Positions 1 to 8,614 of a stretch of DNA of 64,000 nt are shown one piece after another. The stretch's first letter is position 1, and the number at the start of each line of letters is the position of its first letter. A program made the translations under genes and the position numbers. The DNA comes from Amylibacter sp. IMCC11727 (lineage in GTDB: Bacteria; Pseudomonadota; Alphaproteobacteria; Rhodobacterales; Rhodobacteraceae), in NCBI RefSeq assembly GCF_029854195.1, contig NZ_CP122960.1, positions 1,246,001-1,310,000 on the forward strand, in the 5' to 3' direction. A model generated the notes under the pieces. The model was not told where the DNA came from and did no database searches. It saw only the letters and a list, made by a program, of their open reading frames with translations.

Positions 1-1097
1 CCGAAGGAATTTTCAGCTATTGCGGCGTGAAAGTGAAGATCGACACGGACCGCCATATCGGCGAAGAGCGCGCCATTGTCCGTGCAAACGGAGAGGCCAT
101 TGGCCATGTCATGACATCCGAATATGGCAGCAAAATGCTGTCCCTCGGTGGTGTAGATCACCTGACAGGTGGGTCCAAAAAGGAAGGGCGGGTCACTTGT
201 GATGCTTTGTTGTCTTTGTGCAATTGTGAACCTGTTGAATTAACGATTGACGATGGTGCAGTCGTAATTGTGCAAGCTGGGAAAGCCCCTGTGATTGACG
301 GCGCGCGTGAAAACTTGATGCGAGTGGGCTGTGGCTCGGCGGCGATTGGTATGTTCGCGGCACAGTGGAAAGGCCACGCAGATGAGGTGATCGTGGTAGA
401 TGATCACATCACTGGCGTTCTGTCGGAACATCAGGCGGGCGTATTGTTGGACATCCCGCCAAGTGGCATTCGTGTGGTCGGGCGCAGATCGACGCCAGGG
501 CGATATTTTCAGGTGGCAGAACCAGGCACGGGGTGGGGCGGAACAGATATCGAAGACCCGCTGAAAGTGATCAAATCTATCAATCCAAAGGTGGCTTGGC
601 CGGGATTGCGGTTGTTCATGGTGTCCACAACGGGTGAGCAGTGGGCCTATTTCGAACTCGATACCGATTTGGTGCCCCAAGTGGCAGAACCCTCTGCAGA
701 ATTGCGTGCGAGTGCAGAACGGGTTGCGGAGAATTGCGAGCCATCGGTGTGTTCGGTGGTGTTCATGGGTGGCGCGGGCGGGTCTTTGCGCGCAGGGGTG
801 ACAGAGAATCCGGTGAAACTGACACGATCCGTGCGCGAAACGTTAACGCAAGTGACCATTGGCGGTGCGGATGCGTATTTGTGGCCAGGGGGTGGGATCA
901 CCGTGATGGCAGATGTAACGCAAATGCCATCAAACGCGTTTGGGTATGTGCCAACCCCTGCGCTGGTCGCCCCCATAGAATTCACCATGCGTCGCGAGGA
1001 TTACGCGGCGCTTGGCGGGTTTATTGATGAAATTCGGGATGTGGATGACATTCTGAACGGGCAAGAACGCCGTGTTGGCGCAAAGGCTGCTGAATGA
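1..1097 (+). CDS. 6-hydroxynicotinate reductase-like protein, 5' end outside window
   Basis: The reading frame is open to the left edge (codons before the GTG at 27 read E-G-I-F-S-Y-C-G), so this is the C-terminal part of a longer protein, about 365 residues visible. The family reduces 6-hydroxynicotinate to 1,4,5,6-tetrahydro-6-oxonicotinate and normally has an N-terminal ferredoxin-like 4Fe-4S region, which would lie outside the window. Visible marks are the glycine-rich segments around GCGSAAIGMF and MGGAGGSLRAGV and a DADAYLWPGGG-like stretch near the C-terminus. The stop codon overlaps the next start (ATGA at 1094). I recognise the family from memory of annotated homologues; the enamidase gene at 9337-10509 and the NicR-like regulator at 3058 support it. 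The exact substrate is inferred. Confidence 0.72.
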   Translation, partial: EGIFSYCGVKVKIDTDRHIGEERAIVRANGEAIGHVMTSEYGSKMLSLGGVDHLTGGSKKEGRVTCDALLSLCNCEPVELTIDDGAVVIVQAGKAPVIDGARENLMRVGCGSAAIGMFAAQWKGHADEVIVVDDHITGVLSEHQAGVLLDIPPSGIRVVGRRSTPGRYFQVAEPGTGWGGTDIEDPLKVIKSINPKVAWPGLRLFMVSTTGEQWAYFELDTDLVPQVAEPSAELRASAERVAENCEPSVCSVVFMGGAGGSLRAGVTENPVKLTRSVRETLTQVTIGGADAYLWPGGGITVMADVTQMPSNAFGYVPTPALVAPIEFTMRREDYAALGGFIDEIRDVDDILNGQERRVGAKAAE

Positions 1098-1900
1098 TTG
1101 CCGCGCGGATTTCTGGTGGGCGGTTGCATTTGCAGCATGGGCCGATTGACCTGATTATCGGGGCGGACGGTGCGCGCGAGGCTGCTTTCGCGGCGGCAGA
1201 GGCGCGGTTTTCAACTGTTTTACAAGAATTGGTGGCGGAATTGCCCCTTTTGCGCACAGCCATGCCCGTTGCGCCCAAAGGCGATGTGGCACGGCGGATG
1301 GCACAGGCAGCATCAGGCCATATGGGGTTCGTGACCCCGATGGCAGCGGTGGCTGGTGCGGTGGCGGATGAAGTTTTGTCGGCCATGAAACCATTCGATA
1401 TATCAAAGGCTTATGTGAACAACGGTGGGGACCTCGCCATACATCTTGACCATGGACGCTTTGACGTTGGAGTGGCGGGGTTGGACGCGACAGCGCTGGG
1501 GAAAATGACGATCCAAGCGGGCGACGGCATTGGGGGCATTGCCACAAGTGGGCGCGGAGGGCGCAGCTTGTCCCTAGGGATTGCCGATAGCGTTACGGTT
1601 TTGGCGAAAACGGCTGCTGCGGCGGATGTGGCGGCGACTTTGATCGCAAATGCGGTGAATGTTGATGCACCGCAAGTGGAACGCTGCAAGGCCTGTGAAC
1701 TGGATCCTGATAGCGATTTAGGGGAGCAATTGGTTGTCACAGGTTGTGGTGATTTAACGTTAAACCAAATTGACACAGCCTTGAACGCGGGGGAGGCATT
1801 TGCGAAAAACTTGGTTCGGTCCAAGCGTATCCAATCTGCCTTTATTGTGTTGCAGGGGCAATCTCGTGTTTTTGGAACAAAGGAGTTGGCCCATGCCTGA
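1094..1900 (+). CDS. UPF0280 family protein (ApbE-like fold)
   Basis: A 268-residue protein translationally coupled to the reductase (ATGA overlap). The NNGGDLAIHL stretch (about residues 109-118) and the GIGGIATSGRGGRSLSLG region resemble the UPF0280 family, which is distantly related to ApbE flavin transferases. No signal peptide or membrane segment is seen, so it is probably cytoplasmic. Its role is not established. Sitting between the reductase and two AA_synth paralogues, it could help mature a flavin or Fe-S enzyme of the same operon, but that is inference from position only. Confidence 0.75.
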   Translation: MIAARISGGRLHLQHGPIDLIIGADGAREAAFAAAEARFSTVLQELVAELPLLRTAMPVAPKGDVARRMAQAASGHMGFVTPMAAVAGAVADEVLSAMKPFDISKAYVNNGGDLAIHLDHGRFDVGVAGLDATALGKMTIQAGDGIGGIATSGRGGRSLSLGIADSVTVLAKTAAAADVAATLIANAVNVDAPQVERCKACELDPDSDLGEQLVVTGCGDLTLNQIDTALNAGEAFAKNLVRSKRIQSAFIVLQGQSRVFGTKELAHA

Positions 1901-2477
1901 TGTGGTGGTTCGAAAAATCGTAACTGTGGTCGAAGAGATTCACCACGAGTTTGGCCCAATCCCCGAGCTGCCTTTGCGCAGAGCGGCTGCGATTGCGGTG
2001 ATTAAAAACCCCTACGCCGGTGCCTACCATACTGATATCGCGGAGTTTATGGAGGATTTGAAGCCTTTGGGCTTGCAAATGGCACAAAAGGGGTTGGAGG
2101 CACTGGGCGATGAACCGTCTGCCGTTGAAGGCTATGGGAAAGGGTCCATTGTCGGCGTTGATGGGGAATTGGAGCATGGGGCGTTGTGGCATGTTCCAGG
2201 CGGCTATGCGATGCGCGAACTGCTTGGTAATGCGGCGGCGATTGTGCCGTCGACCAAGAAAGTTGGCGCGGTTGGCACGCGGTTGGATGTGCCGATTACC
2301 CACATCAACGCAAGTTATGTGCGCAGCCATTTTGACGCCATGGAAATCGGTTTGAACGATGCACCGCGCGCTGATGAACTGCTGTTTATTTTGGTGATGA
2401 GCACGGGGCCGCGCATTCATGCGCGTGTCGGTGGTTTGGCCGCAAAAGATGTTGAAGGAAAGGATGGTCTGCGATGA
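1893..2477 (+). CDS. AA_synth (DUF1185) family protein, copy 1
   Basis: 194 residues from the ATG at 1893, chosen because an AAAGGAG box lies at 1879-1885 and the product then starts MPDVVVRKI, like copy 2. The family (PF06684, named amino-acid synthesis) has no firm biochemical role; members often occur in pairs in catabolic clusters. Conserved features shared with the next gene include IKNPYAGAY, EGYGKGSIVGVDGELEHGA, IVPSTKKVG and the C-terminal GGLAAKDVEGKDGLR. It overlaps the end of the UPF0280 gene by 8 bases and the next start by 4 (ATGA), so the genes are co-translated. The two paralogues may form a hetero-oligomer (inference). Confidence 0.8.
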   Translation: MPDVVVRKIVTVVEEIHHEFGPIPELPLRRAAAIAVIKNPYAGAYHTDIAEFMEDLKPLGLQMAQKGLEALGDEPSAVEGYGKGSIVGVDGELEHGALWHVPGGYAMRELLGNAAAIVPSTKKVGAVGTRLDVPITHINASYVRSHFDAMEIGLNDAPRADELLFILVMSTGPRIHARVGGLAAKDVEGKDGLR

Positions 2478-3058
2478 GTGCAAAGATCAGAAAGACCGCC
2501 GTTTGGGTGGAAGAAACGCACATGGAAATGGGCAAAACCATTGATCCAAACACCCGCAAAGCGGTGGCTGTCGCCGTGATCGAAAACCCGTTTACGGGCC
2601 AATATGTTGAGGATTTAGAACCGCTTATGGAAATTGGCGCTGAGCTGGGAGCCCTGCTGGGGGATAAATGCGTTGCAGCGCTTGGGATCAAACCCGAACA
2701 GGCCGAAAGTTACGGAAAGGCGGCGATGGTGGGCGAAAACGGAGAGTTGGAACATGCGGCTGCGATCCTGCATCCACAACTGGGTGCGCCGTTGCGAAAA
2801 GCGGTGGAAAAGGGCGCGGCGCTGGTTCCGTCATCCAAGAAAATGGGTGGACCAGGGCAGGATTTGGATGTGCCGCTGGGCCACAAGGATGCTGCCTATG
2901 TGCGCAGCCATTTTGACGGAATCGAAGTGCGGATGAACGATGCACCGCGCCGCAATGAAATCCTTGTGGCGGTGGCAGTCACTGACAGCGGGCGCCCGCT
3001 GCCGCGTGTGGGCGGACTGACGCACCAAGACGCCGAGGGCAAGGATGGGTTGCGTTGA
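2474..3058 (+). CDS. AA_synth (DUF1185) family protein, copy 2
   Basis: Also exactly 194 residues, and clearly a tandem paralogue of the preceding gene: it repeats the order of motifs (IENPFTGQY, ESYGKAAMVGENGELEHAA, LVPSSKKMGG, YVRSHFDGIEVRMNDAP, GGLTHQDAEGKDGLR). It starts inside the stop of copy 1 and ends in a TGATG junction with the MarR regulator. Divergence of the two copies is substantial by eye, suggesting an old duplication with distinct roles rather than a recent one. The reaction is unknown; context suggests a step in processing an N-heterocycle or its ring-opened acid. Confidence 0.8.
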   Translation: MSAKIRKTAVWVEETHMEMGKTIDPNTRKAVAVAVIENPFTGQYVEDLEPLMEIGAELGALLGDKCVAALGIKPEQAESYGKAAMVGENGELEHAAAILHPQLGAPLRKAVEKGAALVPSSKKMGGPGQDLDVPLGHKDAAYVRSHFDGIEVRMNDAPRRNEILVAVAVTDSGRPLPRVGGLTHQDAEGKDGLR

Positions 3059-3468
3059 TGAGCTATCGGCTGGATGAACAGGTCGGATATATTCTGCGTT
3101 TGGCGAGCCAGCGCCACGCGACCATTTTCAACAAACATTCTGAGCTGGGTCTGACGCCAACGCAGTTTTCTGCACTGGTGCGCGTGGCAGAAATGGGCAG
3201 TTGTTCGCAAAACCTGCTTGGGCGGCGCACGGCGATGGACGTGGCCACCATTAAAGGGGTGGTTACGAGGCTGAAAGCAAAGGGTTTTGTTGCGCTGGGA
3301 GCGGATCCTGGGGATAAGCGACGCACGGTGGTTTCTTTGACCCCAAAAGGGCAGGAAATGATCGAAGACTTGCATAAATTTGGCCAAGCTGTAACGGATG
3401 AGACGCTGGCCCCCTTGACGGCGGACGAGCGCAGGGTTTTTCTGGATATGCTGACGCGGTTGACGTGA
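3058..3468 (+). CDS. MarR-family regulator, NicR-like
   Basis: 136-residue winged-helix regulator starting at the ATG of a TGATG overlap (an in-frame TTG at 3055 is less likely). The N-terminal SYRLDEQVGYILRLASQRH and the helix-turn-helix region SQNLLGRRTAMDVATIKGVV followed by the wing (DPGDKRRTVVSLT) are typical of MarR proteins. From memory they closely resemble NicR, the Pseudomonas putida repressor of nicotinate genes that responds to 6-hydroxynicotinate. It is encoded inside the operon it probably controls, coupled to the AA_synth copy upstream and 24 bases before the molybdoenzyme start. Effector identity is inferred. Confidence 0.85.
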   Translation: MSYRLDEQVGYILRLASQRHATIFNKHSELGLTPTQFSALVRVAEMGSCSQNLLGRRTAMDVATIKGVVTRLKAKGFVALGADPGDKRRTVVSLTPKGQEMIEDLHKFGQAVTDETLAPLTADERRVFLDMLTRLT

Positions 3469-3491
3469 CGCCGCGCGTAAGGAGTGCGCTT

Positions 3492-5789
3492 ATGGCCGAA
3501 GAGTTTCCGCTGACATCGACCCATTGGGGTGTTTACCGATCCGAAGTGCAGGACGGTAAGTTGGTTAAGCTGCACAATTTCGAAGATGACGACGACCCAA
3601 GCCCGATTGGCAACGGAATCGTTGATGCACTTGATGCGCCGAGCCGGGTTACCGCTCCAATGGTGCGCAAATCGTGGTTGGAAAATGGTCCGGGGTCCCG
3701 TGGTGATCTGCGTGGCAAAGATGCTTTTGTCGAAGTGACATGGGATGAAGTGAACCGTTTGGTGGCCGATGAATTGCGCCGTGTGCGCAAGGATTTTGGC
3801 AATAAGGCGATTTATGCGGGGTCTTATGGGTGGGCATCGGCAGGGCGGTTTCACCATGCGCAAACCCAAATGAAGCGGTTTTTGAACTGCATCGGGGGGT
3901 ATACGTCATCCAAGAACACTTATTCCTTTGCGGCGGCCGAGGTGATTGTGCCCCATGTTTTGGGAAATTATCGCGATAACATGAACCGCACCACCAGTTG
4001 GCGTTCCGTTGCAGCAGAGGGTGAATTGGTTGTGGCTTTTGGCGGAATTCCCGTGAAAAACGGCCAGATCGAAGCAGGTGGAACAGGCCGCCACGTACAA
4101 CGCGAAGGCCTGCACATGGCGCGGGATGCTGGCGTCGAATTTGTAAATATCAGCCCACTGCGATCCGATATGGAAGCGGAATTGGATGCGGAATGGTGGG
4201 CGGCACGGCCCACATCTGATGTGGCAATCATGTTGGGCATGGCCCATACGATTTACACCGAAGGGCTGCATGATACAGCGTTTTTGCGCGATTATTGCAG
4301 CGGTTTTGATCGGTTTGTGCCGTATCTAATCGGGGAGTCAGACGGGCAGCCTAAAGATGCGGATTGGGCGAGCGCATTGTCGGAGATTCCAGCGAATGAT
4401 ATTCGCAATCTGGCCCGTAAGATGGCCCGCAAACGCAGTATCGTTTCTGTCAGCTGGTCGCTGACGCGCAGCCATCACGGCGAGCAGCCTTTTTGGATGG
4501 CAATTACCTTGGCTGCGATGCTGGGTCAGATCGGGCTGGAAGGCGGTGGCGTGGCGTTTGGCTTTAGTGCTGAGAACTCCATCGGGAGCGATGCGCATCT
4601 GACCCCGATTGAAGAATTACCGAAGGGCAGAAACGGCGTGGGGGATTATATCCCTGTGGCCCGTGTTGCAGAATTATTGGAAAATCCAGGTGGAAAACAC
4701 CATTATGACGGTGAAACCTTGCAGTATCCTGACATTAAGGTGGTTTGGTGGTCTGGCGGGAACCCGTATCACCACCATCAGGATTTGAACCGTTTGGCCC
4801 GTGCGTGGGAAAAGCCAGACACTATTATCGTGAATGATTGGTGTTGGACGGCGACGGCGAAACGGGCGGATATTGTGCTGCCTGTGACAACACATGTGGA
4901 GCGTGAAGACCTGCAACTGGCACAGCGTGATCCCTATATTGTGGCGATGAAAAAGGTGGTGGAACCGCCTAAAGATGTGCGCAACGATCATCAGATATTC
5001 AAAGGAATTGCCGCCGAACTCGGGGCCGAAGAAGACTTCACGCAAGGCCGTTCTGAAGAGGAATGGTTGCGCTGGATGTGGGACAAAACGCGGCAAAACC
5101 CAGAGGCCGAGGGTTTGGGTTTGCCCGATTGGGACGAACTGCAAAAGATGGGGTGGTATAAGACGCCAAAGCAGGAAAAACCAACGGTGATGTTGCGGGC
5201 GTTTCGTGAGGACCCATTGGCAAACCCTTTGGGCACGCCATCGGGCAAGATCGAGATTTATTCCGATGTTGTTGCAGGGTTTGGCTACGACGATTGCCCC
5301 GGTCATGCGGTCTGGCGCGTGCCTTATGAATGGCTTGGGGATGTGGGCGACCATCCGTTGCATATGATTAGCAACCAACCCCGCAACAAACTGCATTCGC
5401 AGTTGGATCAGGGCAATGTGTCTGCTGCGGGCAAGATCAAGGATCGCGAACCTGTGGTATTGCATCCCAAAGATGCGCAATCCCGTGGGATTTCTGATGG
5501 GGACGCGGTAAAGGTGTTTAACGCGCGCGGTGCCGCGTTGGGCGTCGCAGTTGTTTCAGACGAAGTGCGCAGCGGCGTGATTGTCATGTCCACAGGGGCA
5601 TGGTGGGATCCAGATGAAAACGGCATGTGCCGGCACGGAAACCCGAATGCGTTGACGCGAGATGTGGGAACATCGCAGTTGGGGCAGGGACCAACTGCCC
5701 ATTCCTGTCTTGTGGATGTAGAAAAGTTTAATGCTGAACTACCTCGTGTGCGGGCCTTCGACCCCCCTGAAATCATTTGGAGAGAGTGA
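3492..5789 (+). CDS. BisC/DMSO-reductase-family molybdopterin oxidoreductase
   Basis: 765 residues from the ATG at 3492, chosen for the AAGGAG box at 3479-3484; a GTG at 3465 overlapping the MarR stop is in frame but has no box. The family uses bis-MGD molybdenum to reduce S- or N-oxides. The SYGWASAGRFHH motif (Ser near residue 116) supplies the serine Mo ligand of the DMSO/TMAO/biotin-sulfoxide branch. Later motifs include VVWWSGGNPYHHHQDLNRL, NDWCWTATAKRADIVLPVTTHVERED and the C-terminal cofactor-binding domain (NQPRNKLHSQLDQG, GVIVMSTGAWWDP). No Tat signal and no N-terminal Fe-S cysteines are seen, so it is a cytoplasmic BisC-like enzyme. It is not a nicotinate hydroxylase type (that is the xanthine dehydrogenase family). 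Its place in the operon is unexplained. Confidence 0.9.
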   Translation: MAEEFPLTSTHWGVYRSEVQDGKLVKLHNFEDDDDPSPIGNGIVDALDAPSRVTAPMVRKSWLENGPGSRGDLRGKDAFVEVTWDEVNRLVADELRRVRKDFGNKAIYAGSYGWASAGRFHHAQTQMKRFLNCIGGYTSSKNTYSFAAAEVIVPHVLGNYRDNMNRTTSWRSVAAEGELVVAFGGIPVKNGQIEAGGTGRHVQREGLHMARDAGVEFVNISPLRSDMEAELDAEWWAARPTSDVAIMLGMAHTIYTEGLHDTAFLRDYCSGFDRFVPYLIGESDGQPKDADWASALSEIPANDIRNLARKMARKRSIVSVSWSLTRSHHGEQPFWMAITLAAMLGQIGLEGGGVAFGFSAENSIGSDAHLTPIEELPKGRNGVGDYIPVARVAELLENPGGKHHYDGETLQYPDIKVVWWSGGNPYHHHQDLNRLARAWEKPDTIIVNDWCWTATAKRADIVLPVTTHVEREDLQLAQRDPYIVAMKKVVEPPKDVRNDHQIFKGIAAELGAEEDFTQGRSEEEWLRWMWDKTRQNPEAEGLGLPDWDELQKMGWYKTPKQEKPTVMLRAFREDPLANPLGTPSGKIEIYSDVVAGFGYDDCPGHAVWRVPYEWLGDVGDHPLHMISNQPRNKLHSQLDQGNVSAAGKIKDREPVVLHPKDAQSRGISDGDAVKVFNARGAALGVAVVSDEVRSGVIVMSTGAWWDPDENGMCRHGNPNALTRDVGTSQLGQGPTAHSCLVDVEKFNAELPRVRAFDPPEIIWRE

Positions 5790-6727
5790 TGACACCCGGC
5801 AAAGCGTTTTTAACCCCAGAGGAAATACGCAGCTTTAACGGGCGGTCAGATTGGTGGGGGCTTTGGCTGGTTGTGCATTGCTGGGGTGTGATTGCATTGG
5901 CGTTGGCGGGCTTTGCCTTTTGGCCGAATGTTCTAACGTTTATTCTTGCGGTTATGGTAATTGGATCGCGTCAATTGGGTTTGGCCATTTTGATGCACGA
6001 GGCGGCCCATGTGGCGTTGTTCAAAACGCGAACATACAATGAATTTGCGGGGGAATGGCTGTGCGGGCGGCCCATTCTGGCAGATGTGTTTGAATATCGC
6101 CGCTATCATTTACAGCACCACCAGCACACGCAAACGGATAAAGACCCTGATCTGAACTTGTCACGTCCATTTCCCACGACAAAGGCCAGCATGTGGCGCA
6201 AAGTGTGGCGGGATATTTCTGGGCAAACGGGTTTCAAACAGCGTTCTCAGCAGGTCATGATGGCGTTTAAGCTGGCGGGTGACACAGATGATGTGAACGC
6301 GGATGATCTCGCGCAGGCGTTTTCAGGGCCTGTTTTGGGCCGCGCGATCATCGCAAATGCCGTGATTTTTGCGATCATGTGGGCGGTTGGTGCATGGTGG
6401 TGGTGGTTTGCGTTCTGGATGCTGCCACTGTTGACGTGGTTTCAATTGGTTTTGCGCATTCGCAATATTGCCGAACACGGGGTGGTGGAGTTTTCAAACG
6501 ATCCCTTACGCAATGTGCGCACCACACAGGCGGGGCCGATCATGCGGCTGTTCTTGGCGCCTTATTACGTGAATTACCATCTGGAACATCATTTGATCAT
6601 GCATGTGCCGTGTCGTCATTTGCCCCGATTGCATCAGTTGATGATTGAAAAGGGGCACGGGGATGCCATGCGAATTGGGCGCAGTTACTGGGATGTGATC
6701 AAACTGGCGGCGTCAAAACCTGCGTGA
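5789..6727 (+). CDS. Fatty acid desaturase-like membrane protein
   Basis: 312 residues, starting at the ATG that shares one base with the molybdoenzyme stop (TGATG), with a GGAGAGAG box just upstream. Three histidine clusters of membrane di-iron desaturases/hydroxylases are present: HEAAH (about 70-74), HLQHHQH (about 107-113) and HLEHHLIMH (about 265). There are hydrophobic segments between residues 22-66 and about 190-220. The substrate need not be a fatty acid: this fold also oxidises other small substrates. It is the last gene of the coupled operon, so it probably works on the same metabolite or lipid context as the molybdoenzyme (inference). Confidence 0.85.
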   Translation: MTPGKAFLTPEEIRSFNGRSDWWGLWLVVHCWGVIALALAGFAFWPNVLTFILAVMVIGSRQLGLAILMHEAAHVALFKTRTYNEFAGEWLCGRPILADVFEYRRYHLQHHQHTQTDKDPDLNLSRPFPTTKASMWRKVWRDISGQTGFKQRSQQVMMAFKLAGDTDDVNADDLAQAFSGPVLGRAIIANAVIFAIMWAVGAWWWWFAFWMLPLLTWFQLVLRIRNIAEHGVVEFSNDPLRNVRTTQAGPIMRLFLAPYYVNYHLEHHLIMHVPCRHLPRLHQLMIEKGHGDAMRIGRSYWDVIKLAASKPA

Positions 6728-6752
6728 GCGGATCAGTTGTGTGAGTCTTTCG

Positions 6753-6764
6753 TGCAACGTTGCA
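6753..6764. promoter_or_regulatory. Perfect 12-bp palindrome TGCAACGTTGCA
   Basis: A fully symmetric 12-bp sequence in the 169-bp gap between the desaturase and the GSCFA pseudogene. A second symmetric 10-mer, GGTCCGGACC, sits at 6851-6860, 37 bases before the GSCFA start. Either could bind a dimeric regulator; nothing else identifies it. Confidence 0.3.
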
Positions 6765-6896
6765 GATTTTCGATTTTCTTGCCTGTTGTTTGACGCGTCT
6801 TCGTCTTTCATTGTGATCTTGTCCGATTAAGAGACACATAACAAAAAATTGGTCCGGACCTGATACAGGAACAGAGACCAACAAGACGAGGCAGAA

Positions 6897-7824
6897 ATGA
6901 CACAAAACCCTTATGCGCAGTTGCCTGCGCACAAGTTTTGGCGAACAGGTGTATCCCAAGTAGGTGTTTCTGAGTACGAGAGTTTTTGGCGTTCAAAGTG
7001 GGATCTTCCTGAAAACGCAAGATTTAGCACCTATGGATCGTGCTTTGCACAACACATCAGCCGTGAACTCCGCGAACGTAAAATGGATTGGGTGAACACA
7101 GAACGTGCGCCCGCCCGCACGCCGCCCCCTGTGGCGCAGGCGTATAACTATGGTGTGTTTTCATCACGCACGGGTAACATTTATACAACGCGGCAATTGC
7201 TGATGTGGTTGGTCTTGGCCAACGATCCATCCCAATGTGCATTGATCGAAACATGGGAACAGGACGGGCGCTTTTACGACAGTCTGCGCCCTGCCATTGA
7301 ACCCGATGTGCCCTGGCACTGTGGCAGGTTCGTTTGATGCGAATGTGCATGTGTTTAAAAACTATCGCTACCCCGAAATTGTGGCCGACTTTGACCATGC
7401 GCTAGTGATGATGCAAGGCATGAACCCAGACATCAATGTGTTGCTAACTGTGTCCCCCGTGCCGTTGACAGCGACCGCGTCCGACGATCATGTTCTGGCC
7501 GCGACAACCTATTCAAAATCGGTGCTGCGTTCGGTTGCAGGGGATTTGGCTCACGGCCATGACTGCGTGGATTATTTCCCATCTTACGAGGTTATTTCCG
7601 GAACCCCGACCAAGGGCATGTTTTACGAACAAAACTTACGATCTGTGGCACGTGAAGGCGTGGATGTGGTGATGGGATATTTCTTTGGCGGGTTGCGGCT
7701 CGGCCAAGACGCCGTTGAACGTGTGGATGATGTGGCCGCGCGTATTGATGCGATGATCGAACAGGAAGAAGCGGACGAATTGGTCTGTGAAGAAATGGCG
7801 TTGGAGTTGTCAAATGCAAGCTGA
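6897..7824 (+). pseudogene. GSCFA-domain protein, broken by an internal out-of-frame deletion
   Basis: The first frame (6897-7337) starts well, with the GSCFA motif YGSCFAQHISRELRER, and reads through FYDSLRPAIEPD before running into a stop. The remainder of the same domain continues in another frame from about 7300: MCPGTVAGSFDANVHVFKNYRYPEIVADF, LLTVSPVPLTATASDDHV and TYSKSVLRSVAGDL. In intact GSCFA proteins roughly 45-50 residues, including a VFTLGLTE segment, lie between IEPD and CPGT; here they are missing. The junction is at a CCCGATG-like sequence that would fit deletion between short direct repeats. The family is annotated as SGNH-hydrolase-like. It overlaps the next gene by 11 bases. 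The second part could be expressed as a fragment, but the catalytic unit is broken. Confidence 0.82.
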
Positions 7825-8506
7825 GGTTTTGATTATTGGCGACAGCCACACCGACACACTGGCGCGCGGCTGTGAGCGTTTGGGCATAGAATACCACCAT
7901 GTGCGGGCCAGTGGTGGCGCGTGGTTTGAGGGCAAATATGCTTTTCATCCTGGCCGTGGGTTGATTGCACAACCCGGCCCACCGAAGAAAAAACTGAACG
8001 CCGTCAAAGAACAGATGGGTGTTGATAACATCTTTGATGCGGGATTGCCTGTGATTGCGTCCTTTGGGTTTAACATGGGGATGCTGATGTCAGCGGTTTC
8101 GGCGTTTGACCATGGTATTGCTGCGGCAGATGGCAGTTGCGGAGAAAACGCGCAAACGGTTTTGTCGCGCGGATTTGCGCAGCAATATATTGAGGCGAGC
8201 AACGGTAAAAACTTTCGTATTATCAAGAATATAGCGAAAGTAGCAGATTTAACGATGGTGGTGCCACCACGGGCCGATGCACGGCACAATCGGTTGCAAT
8301 TTGTTGAGCTGATCTGTGATCGGATGGTGCAATTGGGCGCGGATGTGTTTGACCCAAGCGTGATGATCACAAAAGATATGACCACGGCGCTTGATCGCAA
8401 ATGGCTAAACGAAGACGGCGTTCACGCCTGTCCAGACTATGGTGAATTGGCCGTAAAGACCCTTTTGGACCACGGCGTGTTTGGGCAAAAAAAAGCGGCC
8501 GCGTAA
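7814..8506 (+). CDS. SGNH-hydrolase-like protein of unknown function
   Basis: 230 residues from the ATG at 7814, overlapping the end of the broken GSCFA gene. It begins QAEVLIIGDSHTDTLARG, with the G-D-S-H block I of SGNH/GDSL-type proteins, and has EDGVHACPDYG near residue 205, resembling the catalytic D-x-x-H block V. There is no signal peptide. Pairing of a GSCFA gene with a small GDSH protein suggests they act together, perhaps on acylated or glycosylated surface material; this is inference. If the partner is dead, this gene may be losing its job. Confidence 0.6.
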   Translation: MQAEVLIIGDSHTDTLARGCERLGIEYHHVRASGGAWFEGKYAFHPGRGLIAQPGPPKKKLNAVKEQMGVDNIFDAGLPVIASFGFNMGMLMSAVSAFDHGIAAADGSCGENAQTVLSRGFAQQYIEASNGKNFRIIKNIAKVADLTMVVPPRADARHNRLQFVELICDRMVQLGADVFDPSVMITKDMTTALDRKWLNEDGVHACPDYGELAVKTLLDHGVFGQKKAAA

Positions 8507-8614
8507 GGCGAGGTAATTGCCCACAGGCCCCAATGATGGCAATGGGGCGGCGGCGTGAAACGCCCCCCTATGCCTGACTGTTGTGTTGCCTTTGGAATGG
8601 TTTCCAAAACGGGG

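Noticed and set aside
4674..5480. A 268-codon minus-strand frame inside the molybdoenzyme gene
   Set aside because: The opposite strand encodes conserved molybdoenzyme motifs throughout this stretch.
8540..8566. Hairpins between the SGNH-like and isochorismatase genes as a bidirectional terminator
   Set aside because: The stems are short (five or six bp) and no U-run follows in either direction.
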